The notes below the pieces were generated by a model. The model had not been told where the DNA came from and did no database searches. It saw only the letters and a list, made by a program, of their open reading frames with translations. DNA of 64,000 bases, taken from Miltoncostaea oceani (lineage in GTDB: Bacteria; Actinomycetota; Thermoleophilia; Miltoncostaeales; Miltoncostaeaceae). Both the position numbers and the translations under genes were made by a program. Shown piece after piece: positions 17,250 to 28,212 of this stretch; position 1 is the first letter of the stretch; the number at the start of each line of letters is the position of its first letter. The stretch spans positions 2,555,001 to 2,619,000 of the forward strand of contig NZ_CP064356.1 of the NCBI RefSeq assembly GCF_018141545.1. The letters are read 5' to 3'.

Positions 17250-18256
17250 GCGAACTGCTCCAGGAACCTCAGGTCGTTCTCGAAGAAGAGCCGCAGGTCG
17301 GGGACCCCGAACCGGATCATCGCGATGCGGTCCAGCCCGCAGCCGAACGCGAAGCCCGTGTAGCGCTCGGAGTCGATGCCGGCGTGGGCGAGGACGTTCG
17401 GGTCGACCATCCCGGCGCCCGCGAGCTCCAGCCACCCGGGGCGGCCGTTCTTGTCGGTGTACGACACCTGCACGTCGACGGACGGCTCGGTGAACGGGAA
17501 GAAGTGGGGCTGGAGGAGGATCTCCCGCTCGGAGCCGAGCAGCTCGCGGAAGAAGTGGAGCATCGTGCCCTTGAGGTGGGCCATGGTGAGGCCCTCGTCC
17601 ACGGCGAGCCCCTCCATCTGGTGGAACATCGGGCTGTGCGTCGCGTCGATGTCGTCGCGGCGGTACACGGCGCCGGGCGCGACGAGGTAGATCGGCGGCT
17701 CGGACGCCTGCATCTCCCGGACCTGCACCGGGGAGGTCTGGGTGCGCAGCAGGCGGTCGGGCCGCCCCCCGACGAAGAAGGTGTCGCTGGGGGAGCGCGA
17801 CGGGTGGCCGGCGGGCGTGTTGAGCGCCGTGAAGACGTGCCACTCGGTCTCGATCTCGGGGCCGTCGGCGATCCGATAGCCGAGGGCGAGGAGGATGTCC
17901 TCCATCTCCTGGCGGACCTGGGTGATCGGGTGGAGCGCGCCGAGGGGGTGCGGGTCGCCCGGCAGCGTGACGTCGGTGGTGTCGCGCTCGAGCGCCGCGC
18001 CGAGCTCCTCGGCCTCCAGCTCCGCGGTGCGCGCGGCGAGGGCCTCCTCGACGGCGCGGCGGGCGAGGTTCGCCGCCTTGCCGACCGTCCCGCGCTGCTC
18101 GGGCGGCAGCCCGCCGATGCCGGCGAGGACCGTCGCGAGGGGGCTCCGCCGGCCGGTGTGGGCGACCCGCACCGACTCGAGGTCGGCGAGCGAGCCCGCG
18201 GCCGCCACGTCGGCCAGGGCCCCGCTCTGGATCTGGTCGAGGTCGGGCGCGCTCAT
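17246..18256 (-). CDS. pheS: Phenylalanyl-tRNA synthetase alpha chain
   Basis: Catalytic subunit with the class II core. An N-terminal coiled coil (about 1-90) is followed by HPITQVRQEMEDILLALGY, motif 2 with the APGAVYRRDDIDATHSPMFHQMEG region, and motif 3 as FAFGCGLDRIAMIRFG. 336 residues. ATG 18256 overlaps the rRNA methyltransferase stop. There is no gap upstream for a T-box leader. Confidence 0.96.
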   Translation of the reverse strand: MSAPDLDQIQSGALADVAAAGSLADLESVRVAHTGRRSPLATVLAGIGGLPPEQRGTVGKAANLARRAVEEALAARTAELEAEELGAALERDTTDVTLPGDPHPLGALHPITQVRQEMEDILLALGYRIADGPEIETEWHVFTALNTPAGHPSRSPSDTFFVGGRPDRLLRTQTSPVQVREMQASEPPIYLVAPGAVYRRDDIDATHSPMFHQMEGLAVDEGLTMAHLKGTMLHFFRELLGSEREILLQPHFFPFTEPSVDVQVSYTDKNGRPGWLELAGAGMVDPNVLAHAGIDSERYTGFAFGCGLDRIAMIRFGVPDLRLFFENDLRFLEQFA

Positions 18257-19125
18257 CGGCCCGTGAGGCTACCCGACCCGCCCGCGCGCTGGCGCAGGAC
18301 CTCGGACAGCAGCGCGGCCCCGGCGGCCGACACGTTGAGGGACTCGGCGCCCTCGGCCTGGGGGATGGTCACGCGGACCACCTCGTGACCGGCGGAGAGC
18401 TCGTCGAGGGCCAGCCCGAGGCCGGAGCGCTCGGCGCCGAGGGCGAGGACCAGCGGCACGGTGAGGTCGGCGTCCCAGGGGGCGACGCCGCCGCGGGGCA
18501 CGGCCGCGAGGATCGCGAAGCCCTCGCGGGTGGCGAGGTCGGCGGCCGCGACGCCCTCGAGGACCGGCAGGGCGAAGGTCGAGCCCATGGCGGCGCGGAC
18601 GGCGCGGGGGTGGAAGGCGTCGGCCGACCCGGGACCGAGCGCGAGCCAGTCGGCGCCGAGGGCCGCGCTCGTCCGCAGCAGCGTGCCGACGTTGCCGGGG
18701 TCGGCGACACCCGCCAGGTAGACGCCGACCCGCGGGGGGAAGGCGACGTCGCGGAACGAGCGTGACGGGGGCTGGGGCAGCACGGCGATGACCCGCGGCG
18801 ACGCCGCGAGGCCGCTGGCGTGGGCCATGAGCTTCGGCGGCACGAGGTACCGCTCCGCCAGGCCCGCGGTGGCCCGCACCCGGGGGTCGTCGTCGTCGAG
18901 CCGGTCCGCGTCGAAGAGCATGGCGACGGGCCGGATGCCGCGCGCGAGCGCGGCATCGACCAGGTCCTCGCCCTCGGCGACGAGGAGCCGTCGCTCGCGC
19001 CGGACCTTCTTCGTCTGGAGCGCCCGCGCGAGCTGCAGCGCGGGGTTGCGCGGCGAGCTGGCGAGGCGGAGGTGCCGATCAGGCGTTGACCGGCACGCTC
19101 TCTCGTGCGGCACGGGCGCGGACAC
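18253..19125 (-). CDS. TrmH/SpoU-family RNA 2'-O-methyltransferase
   Basis: SAM-dependent methyltransferase that modifies a ribose in rRNA or tRNA. An N-terminal substrate-binding domain ([38 protein letters not shown]) precedes the knotted SPOUT core. Motif 1 is [21 protein letters not shown], motif 2 lies around [12 protein letters not shown], and motif 3 is [27 protein letters not shown]. The start is uncertain: GTG 19125 or GTG 19113, both overlapping rplT. The position between rplT and pheS is frequent in Gram-positive genomes. Target base not inferable. Confidence 0.9.
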   Translation of the reverse strand: MSAPVPHERACRSTPDRHLRLASSPRNPALQLARALQTKKVRRERRLLVAEGEDLVDAALARGIRPVAMLFDADRLDDDDPRVRATAGLAERYLVPPKLMAHASGLAASPRVIAVLPQPPSRSFRDVAFPPRVGVYLAGVADPGNVGTLLRTSAALGADWLALGPGSADAFHPRAVRAAMGSTFALPVLEGVAAADLATREGFAILAAVPRGGVAPWDADLTVPLVLALGAERSGLGLALDELSAGHEVVRVTIPQAEGAESLNVSAAGAALLSEVLRQRAGGSGSLTGR

Positions 19126-19453
19126 AGAGGGCGGCGAAGGCCGCGGGCTCGTGCGTGGCGAGCTCGGCGAGGATCTTGCGGTCCAGCTCGACCTCGGCCA
19201 GCTTCAGGCCGTGGATGAACTGCCCGTAGGTGAGGCCGTTCTCGCGGGCCGCCGCGTTGATGCGGGCGATCCACAGGCGGCGGAAGTCGCGCTTGCGCAC
19301 CCGGCGGTCGCGGTACGCGTACCGGAGGGAGCGCTGCACCTGCTCCTTCGCACGCTTGTACGAGGAGTGCTTGGTGCCCCAGTAGCCACTGGCCTGGGCG
19401 AGGACCTTGCGGCGCTTCTTGCGTGCGCCGACCGAACGCTTCACTCGTGCCAT
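19079..19453 (-). CDS. rplT: Ribosomal protein L20
   Basis: Large-subunit assembly protein. [18 protein letters not shown] is the basic N-terminal tail that threads into 23S r[20 protein letters not shown] and the globular [22 protein letters not shown] region follow. 124 residues. ATG 19453 is 4 bases from the L35 stop. In other bacteria L20 represses its own operon by binding the leader; here the leader (20406-20526) has strong hairpins, but L20 binding is not shown. Confidence 0.97.
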   Translation of the reverse strand: MARVKRSVGARKKRRKVLAQASGYWGTKHSSYKRAKEQVQRSLRYAYRDRRVRKRDFRRLWIARINAAARENGLTYGQFIHGLKLAEVELDRKILAELATHEPAAFAALCVRARAARESVPVNA

Positions 19454-19457
19454 CGGG

Positions 19458-19655
19458 CTACCTCTTCCCCAGCATGCGCTTGACCCCGCGGACCATCTCC
19501 GGCGCGAGCTCGGCCTCCTTCGACAGGTGGCGCTGCTCCTTGCCGGTCATCTTCTCCTGATTGTGCCGCATGCCCGCGCGCTGGAACTTCACCTTGCCCG
19601 TACCGGTCAGGCGGAAGCGCTTCTTCGCGGAGCTCTTGGACTTCATCTTGGGCAT
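19458..19655 (-). CDS. rpmI: Ribosomal protein L35
   Basis: 65-residue basic protein of the large subunit: [20 protein letters not shown] at the N terminus, then [20 protein letters not shown], and a C-terminal VKRMLGKR. Typical length and sequence. Sits between infC (78 bases upstream) and rplT (4 bases downstream), the standard order. Confidence 0.97.
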   Translation of the reverse strand: MPKMKSKSSAKKRFRLTGTGKVKFQRAGMRHNQEKMTGKEQRHLSKEAELAPEMVRGVKRMLGKR

Positions 19656-19733
19656 GCGGGGTTCCTCGGAAGGGCGGCGGGCCGGCCGACACGATAGACG
19701 ACTCGCACCCTCGGTGCGAGACGCCGGCGGCGG

Positions 19734-20405
19734 CTAGGAGGTCGCGGCCTCCGCCTCGGTGGGGACCGGGGCATCGGCCTCGGCGGGCGGGGCGGGCGGT
19801 GCGCCGGGCGCGGCCCGGGCCGACCCCGCGGCGGGGGCGGCGGGGGCCTCGTCCGGCAGCTTCTTCACCGGGCCGAGCATCATCACCATGTTGCGGCCGT
19901 CGAGGTTCGGACGGCTCTCGACGATCGCGATGTCCTTCAGCTCCTCGGCGAGCTTCAGCAGGATCGCCTCGCCGCGCTCCGGGTGCATGAGCTCGCGACC
20001 GCGGAACATGATCGTGATCTTGACCTTGTCCCGGTGCCGGAGGAACCGCTCGACGTGCCCCTTCTTGGTGGCGTAGTCGTGCGGGTCGATCTTCGGCCGG
20101 AACTTGATCTCCTTGATGGTGATCGTGCTCTGGTGCCGGCGCGCCATCTTCGCCTTCTGCTCCTGCTCGTACCGCCACTTGCCGTAATCCATGATCCGGC
20201 AGACGGGCGGACGCGCGTCGGCGGCGACCTCGACGAGGTCGAGGCCTGCGGCGTTGGCGATCTCCTGCGCCTGGGCGAGGGGCACGACCCCCCGGTTCTC
20301 CCCGTCACCGTCGATGAGCCGCACGGACTCGACGCGGATCGCCTCGTTGATCCGTGTCGTGGGCCCGGCGGGCGGACGGGTGTCTGGTCCGCGCCTAGGT
20401 GGCAA
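19734..20405 (-). CDS. infC: Translation initiation factor IF-3
   Basis: Binds the 30S subunit, discriminates start codons and keeps subunits apart. The N domain starts at TRINEAIRVESVRLID; MDYGKWRYEQEQK lies at the linker; the C domain follows from EIKFRPKIDPHDYATKKGHVE. A 45-residue Ala/Pro-rich tail is extra compared with E. coli IF-3. The only usable start codon before the conserved region is TTG at 20405, with AGGGTGA upstream. A rare start suits infC, since IF-3 can repress its own mRNA through a non-AUG codon. 223 residues. Confidence 0.93.
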   Translation of the reverse strand: MPPRRGPDTRPPAGPTTRINEAIRVESVRLIDGDGENRGVVPLAQAQEIANAAGLDLVEVAADARPPVCRIMDYGKWRYEQEQKAKMARRHQSTITIKEIKFRPKIDPHDYATKKGHVERFLRHRDKVKITIMFRGRELMHPERGEAILLKLAEELKDIAIVESRPNLDGRNMVMMLGPVKKLPDEAPAAPAAGSARAAPGAPPAPPAEADAPVPTEAEAATS

Positions 20406-20507
20406 ACGTCACCCTGACGGGACTCAGGCGGGACTCCCGACGTGCGAGAGCGCGCGCCGGTGGGCGCGGATCGGCTCGTGTGTGGGGAGGGAGGTGTCCA
20501 TGGTGTC

Positions 20508-20527
20508 GACTCGCCCCTGGGCGAGTC
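20508..20527 (-). other. Hairpin in the infC leader
   Basis: GACTCGCCC-CT-GGGCGAGTC is an almost loop-free inverted repeat, extended outward by TGTC (20504-20507) and GACA (20532-20535). It lies at the predicted 5' end of the infC mRNA, about 105 bases ahead of the TTG start. It could protect the 5' end, act in autoregulation by IF-3 or L20, or attenuate; the sequence does not decide. Confidence 0.5.
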
Positions 20528-20532
20528 GGGAG

Positions 20533-20561
20533 ACAATAGCAACTGGCCCGCCCCATGTCGG
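20533..20561 (-). promoter_or_regulatory. Promoter of the infC-argJ operon
   Basis: On the minus strand CCGACA (20556-20561) and TATTGT (20533-20538) are spaced by 17 bp, matching 4 of 6 positions each of the housekeeping -35 and -10. Transcription would start near 20526, giving a leader of about 120 bases. This is the only sizeable gap ahead of eight tightly packed genes. Confidence 0.5.
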
Positions 20562-20582
20562 GCGGATCGTGTCCGCGGGGCG

Positions 20583-21821
<1,239 letters not shown>

Positions 21822-21915
21822 GCGCCCTCCCCCTCCGGTCGTGCGGCATCACGACGCACGCGACCCGTCATGGTCCTGCCGACGGGCCGCGCGCCCCGGA
21901 GCCTGCGGATCGCGA

Positions 21916-22206
21916 CTACTTCTTCTTGGTCCCCGCGACCGCCTCCTTGAGGACCGCCCCCGGCGTGAAGCGGGGCACCGTGCGCGCCGGGATCTGGACC
22001 TTCTTGGACGGGTCCTGCGGGTTGACACCGGTCCGGGCGGCGCGCTCCGAGACGGAGAACTTGCCGAAGCCGGCGAACGCGACGTCCTCACCGGACTTCA
22101 GCGCGTCCTGGATCACGTCGAGGACCGCCTGGACCGCGCGGCCGGCCTCAGCACCACTCATGTCGCCCTTCTCGGCGACGCGGCCGACGAACTCGGTCTT
22201 GTTCAT
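21916..22206 (-). CDS. hup: HU-family nucleoid DNA-binding protein
   Basis: Dimeric DNA-bending protein: MNKTEFVGRVAEK, helix-rich dimer core, FAGFGKFSVSERAARTGVNP with the conserved GFG, then the arm IPARTVPRFTPGAVLKEAV. 96 residues, a normal length for HU; it lacks the long Lys/Ala tail of mycobacterial HupB, ending only in GTKKK. ATG 22206. The 235-bp gap upstream (22207-22441) should hold its promoter; I see no other gene there. Confidence 0.95.
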   Translation of the reverse strand: MNKTEFVGRVAEKGDMSGAEAGRAVQAVLDVIQDALKSGEDVAFAGFGKFSVSERAARTGVNPQDPSKKVQIPARTVPRFTPGAVLKEAVAGTKKK

Positions 22207-22441
22207 TGCAGACCCCCTGGCTCGTTGTGTGCGGGAGCAGGCTTGCCCGCGCGAGCAACCTACCAGCGCGGACGGACGAAATCGGCGTCCCCGTGGGGTT
22301 TTCACGCCGGGATCGCGTTCCCGCGCCCACGCTGACGTACCCGGGACGCCCCGCGCGAAACGCCCACTCCCTGCCACGGAGGGGCCGGAAAGGGCGCGGA
22401 TGCGGGAGAAAGTGGGGCCCTGCGGGCCTAGTGTGCGCGGC

Positions 22442-23032
22442 GTGACCCGCCGCCCCGTCCCGTCGATCACGACCATCCGCACATGGGGCAGCACCGCCGC
22501 GGAGCGGGCCGCGCGGTACCCCTGCGACGACCTCGTCGCGGGACCACGGATCCCGTTGTTCCGGGCGATCGACGTCGCCGCGCCCCCGGATCTGGCCTTC
22601 CGGTGGGTCGGTCAGCTGCGGCTCGCGCCCTCCAGCTTCGACGTCGTGGACAACCTGGGGCGCCGCAGCCCGCGCGAGCTCTCGGCCGACCTGGGGCCGC
22701 CCCGCGCCGGGGAGCGGGCGATGACGATCTTCCGGATCGCCGACGTGGTCCCGGGCCGCGAGCTGACCCTGCGGCTGATGGAGCCCTCGGGGCGGGCGGG
22801 GGTGCTGCTGCGGCCGCTGTGGACGCCGGCCGCCGTGACCTACCGGGTGGCGCCGGCGGCGGCGGGGAGCCGGATCGTCGTGAAGTACGTCACCGCGGAC
22901 CCGGGCGGCCCGCTCGGCCTGCTGCTGCGGACCCTGCTGCCGCCCGGCGACCTGGTGATGATGCGCCGCCAGCTGCGGACGCTGGCGGGACTCGCCGCGC
23001 GTGACGCGCGGCGCGGCGGCGCGTCGCCCTAG
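22442..23032 (+). CDS. Unknown protein, SRPBCC-like fold possible
   Basis: 196-residue cytosolic protein. The pattern [24 protein letters not shown], then [19 protein letters not shown], then a long C-terminal helix, suggests a START/SRPBCC ligand-binding fold, but I do not recognise a family. GTG 22442 lies 7 bases after TAGTGT (22429-22434), so the mRNA is probably leaderless. The stop shares the tetranucleotide CTAG (23029-23032) with the stop of the convergent protease gene. Confidence 0.6.
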   Translation: MTRRPVPSITTIRTWGSTAAERAARYPCDDLVAGPRIPLFRAIDVAAPPDLAFRWVGQLRLAPSSFDVVDNLGRRSPRELSADLGPPRAGERAMTIFRIADVVPGRELTLRLMEPSGRAGVLLRPLWTPAAVTYRVAPAAAGSRIVVKYVTADPGGPLGLLLRTLLPPGDLVMMRRQLRTLAGLAARDARRGGASP

Positions 23033-24198
23033 CGGCGCGCGAGGCGCAGGGTGGCGCAGGAGGCGGCGGGGCCCTCGGCGCCGGCCACGACGCGCGTGCT
23101 GACGCAGAAGCGCAGGGAGCGCCCGGCGGCCAGGCGGCGCGGGACCCTCCAGGTGACGGTGTACTGCAGGTCGGCGCGCGCCGGGCCGGCGGCGGTGCGC
23201 AGCCGGGCGATGACGCGGCCGCCGGAGCGGATGACGATCTGCTCGCGGGTGGTCTCGCCGCGGCCGAGCAGGCGGTACCGCAGGCGGGCGACGGCGCCGG
23301 GGCGGGCGCGGCCGGCCAGGGCGCGGACGCGCGGGGCGGCGGCGACCGCGGCGGGGGCGGCGACCGGTGCGGCGGGGGCGGCCGTCGCGGCGTCGATCCA
23401 GTCGGCGACGGCGGCGACGCGGGTGTAGACGCCGGGCCGGCCGGCGCGGCCGCAGCCGACGCCCCAGCTCGTGACGCCGATGAGCAGGCCGGCGCCGTCG
23501 CGGAGCGGGCCGCCGCTGTCGCCGGAGCAGGTGTCCACGCCGCCCTCGGGGCGGCCGGCGCAGATCGCGAGGCGGGCGCTGTAGGCGCCGCCGAGGTACC
23601 GGGCGCAGCGGGAGGAGCCGAAGACCGTGACGGGCGCGGAGAGCAGGGAGGTGGAGCCGATGGTGTCGGTCTCGGAGCGGGCGCCCCAGCCGGCGATCTC
23701 CCCGGCGCGGTCCACGTCGGCGGCGTCCTGGCCGGCGCGGGCGAAGGCCGCGACCGGGGCGGTGCTCAGCCTGGCGAGGATCAGCACCGCGGCGTCGGCG
23801 CCGTCGCCGGGCGCCCGGTAGGTCGGGTGGACGCGGATCGCGGCGATCGCGATGCGCTCCCCGGCGCCGGCCAGGTCGGAGGTCCCGGCGATGACGTCGA
23901 TCTCGGCGGGCGCCAGCGGCAGCCCGTCCTGGACGACGCAGTGGGCGGCGGTGAGGACCGCGCCCGGGGCGATGAGGGTGCCGCCGCAGACGGCGCCGGC
24001 GGCCGACGGGGTGCCGGCCGGCACCAGCGCGACGATCGACGGCCAGCTCCCCGCGGGGGCGATCGTGCCCCCGACGATCATGGAGTCCACGCGATCCTCG
24101 CCGCCGGCCGGGGCGGCGACCGCGGTGCCCGCCAGGACCAGCGCGAGGCCGGCGGCGAGTGCGGAGGCGGCGGCGCGGAGGATGCGGTTCACGGCCAT
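23029..24198 (-). CDS. Secreted trypsin-like serine protease
   Basis: Signal peptide of about 30 residues ([24 protein letters not shown]). The mature chain begins near [19 protein letters not shown], as in chymotrypsin-fold enzymes after activation. The catalytic triad is visible: His in LTAAHCVV, Asp in [10 protein letters not shown], Ser in CSGDSGGPL. Paired cysteines support disulfides outside the cell. After residue about 280 an Ala-rich linker leads to a beta-rich domain of about 100 residues ([25 protein letters not shown]) of unknown role. 389 residues. Substrate unknown. Confidence 0.9.
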   Translation of the reverse strand: MAVNRILRAAASALAAGLALVLAGTAVAAPAGGEDRVDSMIVGGTIAPAGSWPSIVALVPAGTPSAAGAVCGGTLIAPGAVLTAAHCVVQDGLPLAPAEIDVIAGTSDLAGAGERIAIAAIRVHPTYRAPGDGADAAVLILARLSTAPVAAFARAGQDAADVDRAGEIAGWGARSETDTIGSTSLLSAPVTVFGSSRCARYLGGAYSARLAICAGRPEGGVDTCSGDSGGPLRDGAGLLIGVTSWGVGCGRAGRPGVYTRVAAVADWIDAATAAPAAPVAAPAAVAAAPRVRALAGRARPGAVARLRYRLLGRGETTREQIVIRSGGRVIARLRTAAGPARADLQYTVTWRVPRRLAAGRSLRFCVSTRVVAGAEGPAASCATLRLARR

Positions 24199-24352
24199 GC
24201 ATCAACGATCCGTCAGCGCGACCCCCGACACCAAGTCCGGTCGGGGGGACGGCGACCCCCCGTAGGTATGGGACCGGAGGACCGGCGGGCGGGGCGGGCC
24301 CGGGCGCCGGGGGCCTACCGTGTCCCCACATCCGCGGCGAGGGGGTCGTTCC

Positions 24353-25306
<954 letters not shown>

Positions 25307-25369
25307 GGACGGGCGCGTCCCCGCCCGGCCGGGCGAGGGTCGCGGGGGGCGGCGTCGAACCCATCCCCC

Positions 25370-26275
25370 GTGGACGATGCGGAGCACACGACCCCGGCCC
25401 GCGCGACGGTGCTCGGCACCGGGGCGATGGGTCCCGAGATCGCCGCGGCCCTCGCGGCCGCGGGGGTGGCGGTCACGCTCGCGGGACGCGACGCGGGGGC
25501 GGCGGCCCGCGCCGCGGGCCGTGCCCGCGAGATGGCCGGCGACGGCGCGCCGATCGCGGCGGCGGGCATCGACGCCGCCGCGTTCGCGGGCTCGGGGCTC
25601 GTGGTCGAGACGATCTCGGAGGACCTCGGCGCGAAGCGCGACCTGCTGGCGCGCGTCGCGCCGTGGGTGGAGCCGGGCGCGCGGGTCGTCACGAACACGT
25701 CGAGCCTGCGCATCGGCGACCTCGCCGGCGCGCTCCCCGACCCGGCCCGGTTCGCGGGCCTCCACTTCCTGAAGCCCGCGCACCTGACGGCCGTCGTCGA
25801 GGTCGTGCCGGGGCCGGACACGACGCCGGACACCACGGCGGCGCTGGTGGAGCTGGCGGGCCGCATGGGCAAGACGCCGCTCGTCGTGCGCGCCGACGTC
25901 CCGGGGTTCATCTGGAACCGCATCCAGTTCGCCGTGCTGCGGGAGTGCCTGCACATGCTGGAGGCGGGCGTGGCGGACGCGGCCGACATCGACGCCGCCG
26001 TCGCCGACGGCCTCGCCCCCCGGTGGATGGCCGCCGGCCCGCTCGCCACGGCCGACCTCGGCGGCCTGAGGACGTTCGCGCGGGTCTCGGAGCAGCTCTT
26101 CCCCGAGCTGTCCGCCGCCCGGGAGGTGCCGGACGCCCTGGCGCGCCCGGCGCGCGAGAGCGGCGCCCTCGCGCCGTGGACGGCGGGGGCGGGCGAGGCG
26201 CTGGCGGACCTGCGGGCGGACGCGTTGGCCGCGGGGCGCGGCATCACCGCCCGCCGGCGGGGGCTCGGGGCGTGA
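25370..26275 (+). CDS. 3-hydroxyacyl-CoA dehydrogenase-family protein
   Basis: NAD-dependent dehydrogenase, 301 residues. The Rossmann motif is VLGTGAMGPEIAAALAAAG; TNTSSLRIGDLA and FAGLHFLKPAHLTAVVEVVPG match the family, the His of LHFLKPAH probably being catalytic. FIWNRIQFAVLRECLHMLEAGVAD starts the C-terminal helical dimer domain. It could act on a 3-hydroxy acid rather than a CoA ester, as with L-gulonate-type relatives. GTG 25370; overlaps the next gene by 4 bases (GTGA). Confidence 0.85.
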   Translation: MDDAEHTTPARATVLGTGAMGPEIAAALAAAGVAVTLAGRDAGAAARAAGRAREMAGDGAPIAAAGIDAAAFAGSGLVVETISEDLGAKRDLLARVAPWVEPGARVVTNTSSLRIGDLAGALPDPARFAGLHFLKPAHLTAVVEVVPGPDTTPDTTAALVELAGRMGKTPLVVRADVPGFIWNRIQFAVLRECLHMLEAGVADAADIDAAVADGLAPRWMAAGPLATADLGGLRTFARVSEQLFPELSAAREVPDALARPARESGALAPWTAGAGEALADLRADALAAGRGITARRRGLGA

Positions 26276-27048
26276 TCGCCCTCTCCGCCCACCTGGGGAC
26301 GCTCTTCGGGGAGCTCCCGCCGCTGGAGCGGCCCGCGGCCGCCGCGGCGTGCGGGTTCGACGCGGTGGAGGCGTGGTGGCCGCCCGCGCCCGACCCCGGC
26401 GAGTGGATCGCCGCGGTCCGCGGGGCGGGGGTGCGGGCGGTGCTGGTCAACGCCGACGGCGGCGACCTGGCGGCGGGGGAGCGCGGCTACTGCAACGTGC
26501 GGGGGCGTGGGGACGACGCCGTGCGCGCGGCGGTCGCCGCCGCCCGCGTCGTGCGTGCCTGCGGCGGTGAGGTCGTGAACCTGCTGGTCGGCCGCGACAC
26601 CGGGGGGCGTCCGCTCCGGGAGCAGCTCGACCTGGCACGCGGCGTCGTGCGCGAGGCTGCCGACGAGGTCGGGCGCCTCGGCGCGCGCATCGTGGTGGAG
26701 CACCTGAACGACCGCGACGTGGACCGCCCCCTGATCGCGACCCCCGGTGCGGCCGCCGCCTTCGTCCGCGACGTCCGGCACGACGGCGTGGGGGTCCTCC
26801 TCGACGCCTACCACGCGGCCCGCGCCGGGCTCGATCCGCTCGCGGAGGTGCAGGCCGTCGGCGACCTGATCGGCCACGCCCAGTTCGCGGACCACCCCGG
26901 CCGTGGCGCGCCCGGGACGGGCGACCTCGACGTCGACGCGTTCGTCGCCGGGCTCGACGCGGTGGGCTACGCGGGCCACGTGGGGCTCGAGTTCGTCCCC
27001 GACGGTCCCACGGCGGCGGTCCTCACCCCCCTGGCGTCCCGGACCTGA
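26272..27048 (+). CDS. Xylose-isomerase-like TIM-barrel protein (hydroxypyruvate isomerase-like)
   Basis: 258-residue member of the AP endonuclease 2/sugar isomerase superfamily. Metal-site acids appear in IVVEHLNDRD (Glu), VLLDAYHAARAG (Asp, His), IGHAQFADHPGRGAPGTGDLD (His, Asp) and HVGLEFVPDG (Glu), in the order of hydroxypyruvate isomerase and related epimerases. GTG 26272 overlaps the dehydrogenase stop. With the two preceding genes it looks like a small carbon-oxidation operon; exact reaction unknown. Confidence 0.85.
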   Translation: MIALSAHLGTLFGELPPLERPAAAAACGFDAVEAWWPPAPDPGEWIAAVRGAGVRAVLVNADGGDLAAGERGYCNVRGRGDDAVRAAVAAARVVRACGGEVVNLLVGRDTGGRPLREQLDLARGVVREAADEVGRLGARIVVEHLNDRDVDRPLIATPGAAAAFVRDVRHDGVGVLLDAYHAARAGLDPLAEVQAVGDLIGHAQFADHPGRGAPGTGDLDVDAFVAGLDAVGYAGHVGLEFVPDGPTAAVLTPLASRT

Positions 27049-27063
27049 CCCGTCCGGGGGCGC

Positions 27064-27852
27064 TCAGCCGGGCGCCCGTGTGAAGACGATCCGCGCGGGG
27101 CGCCCGCGGCCGGAAGACCTCAGGCTCGCGTCGAGGGTGAGACCCTCGACGTCCAGCCGGGCGATCGACGCGGGGTCGCGTGCCCCCGCCTCGAGGATCG
27201 CCCGCGCGAGCCTCCCCTTCACCGCCTTGCCGTCGTGGCCGGCGGCGCGGCGGCCGTCGGGGCCCCCGTCGACGATCTCGACGCGGAGGAGGCGGGCCGG
27301 GGCCAGGAGGTCCGGGTCGATCGCCGCGGCGTGCTCCCCCGGGAGCAGGTCGATCACCCACCCGGCGCCGGCGCGTGCGGCGATCACCGGCGTGATCCGG
27401 GGGCGCCAGAACGCGGCCAGGCCGCCGAGGGGCGGCACCCGCGCGGCCATCTTGAGGCGGTAGGCGGGGAGCGGGTCGGTCGCCGCGCTGACCCCCCAGA
27501 GCCCCGACGGCACGAGCACCCAGGCGCGGAGGCGGCGCCGGGCGGCCGGGGTGAGGGTCGCGGGGTCGAGGGCGCCCCACACCACCCCGGCGTAGCGGGA
27601 GGCCGCCGCCATCGTGGGGGCGTCGTCGAGCTCGTCCCACTCCGCGAAGGCGCGCGCGAGGTGCGGGCCGCGGACCCCGAGCAGGCGGCCCGCCGCCGCC
27701 TCCCCCTCCGCCAGCGCGACGCGGACGGCGTCACGCACCCGGGCCCGGTCGGCGGCGAGGGCGGGGAACGCCGTCGCGGCGGACGGCCAGGCGGGGCCAC
27801 GTCCCCCGGGGGCCTTGCCCTCGGAGGGGGGCAGGAGGAGGACGGTCGCCAC
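27064..27852 (-). CDS. yaaA: YaaA-family (DUF328) peroxide-stress protein
   Basis: YaaA limits Fenton damage in E. coli by lowering free iron; a DNA-binding activity is also reported for the family. Family marks: N-terminal LLLPPSEGKAPGG, mid-chain YAGVVWGALDP, PSGLWGVSAATDPLPAYRLKM, and IDLLPGEHAAA. 262 residues. Single gene with its 3' end facing the isomerase; ATG 27852 follows the short gap to the next minus-strand gene. Confidence 0.9.
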   Translation of the reverse strand: MATVLLLPPSEGKAPGGRGPAWPSAATAFPALAADRARVRDAVRVALAEGEAAAGRLLGVRGPHLARAFAEWDELDDAPTMAAASRYAGVVWGALDPATLTPAARRRLRAWVLVPSGLWGVSAATDPLPAYRLKMAARVPPLGGLAAFWRPRITPVIAARAGAGWVIDLLPGEHAAAIDPDLLAPARLLRVEIVDGGPDGRRAAGHDGKAVKGRLARAILEAGARDPASIARLDVEGLTLDASLRSSGRGRPARIVFTRAPG

Positions 27853-27899
27853 GGCGCGCGATCATGCCCGCGCGCCCCGGCGTGGTCAATCCGGTCGGC

Positions 27900-28166
27900 T
27901 CACCCCGCCGGCAGGTCGGGGTCGGCGGGGTGGTCGGCGTCCACCGCCGGGTCGGCGTGGGCGAACCCCTCCCCCTCCGGGACCACGGGGGTCGCGCACC
28001 GCCGGCAGGTGAGGGCGCCGTGGGCCGCCCAGTCGACGACGACGCGGTGGTCGGAGTCGAGGTCGCAGGCGGCCACGAGCCGCGCACGGTGCCCGTAGGC
28101 GCCGGTCCGCCCCCGCCGCACCGCCTCACCGCAGATGGCGCACCGCAACGGCCCCGTCGTCCCCAT
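27900..28166 (-). CDS. Small zinc-ribbon protein
   Basis: 88 residues with two CxxC pairs, CAICGE near the N terminus and CRRC in the middle, spaced like a four-Cys zinc ribbon. VVVDWAAHGALTCRRC lies between, and an acidic Asp/Pro tail (ADPAVDADHPADPD) ends the protein. A longer start at 28193 (MGGERGTGG) is possible. No function recognised. It starts back to back with the plus-strand nuclease-like gene at 28213. Confidence 0.65.
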   Translation of the reverse strand: MGTTGPLRCAICGEAVRRGRTGAYGHRARLVAACDLDSDHRVVVDWAAHGALTCRRCATPVVPEGEGFAHADPAVDADHPADPDLPAG

Positions 28167-28212
28167 CCCCCCCGTCCCCCGCTCGCCGCCCATCCGCCCC
28201 GCAGCCGTCATT

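Noticed and set aside
17246-18256. T-box riboswitch ahead of pheS
   Set aside because: pheS overlaps the preceding methyltransferase gene; there is no leader.
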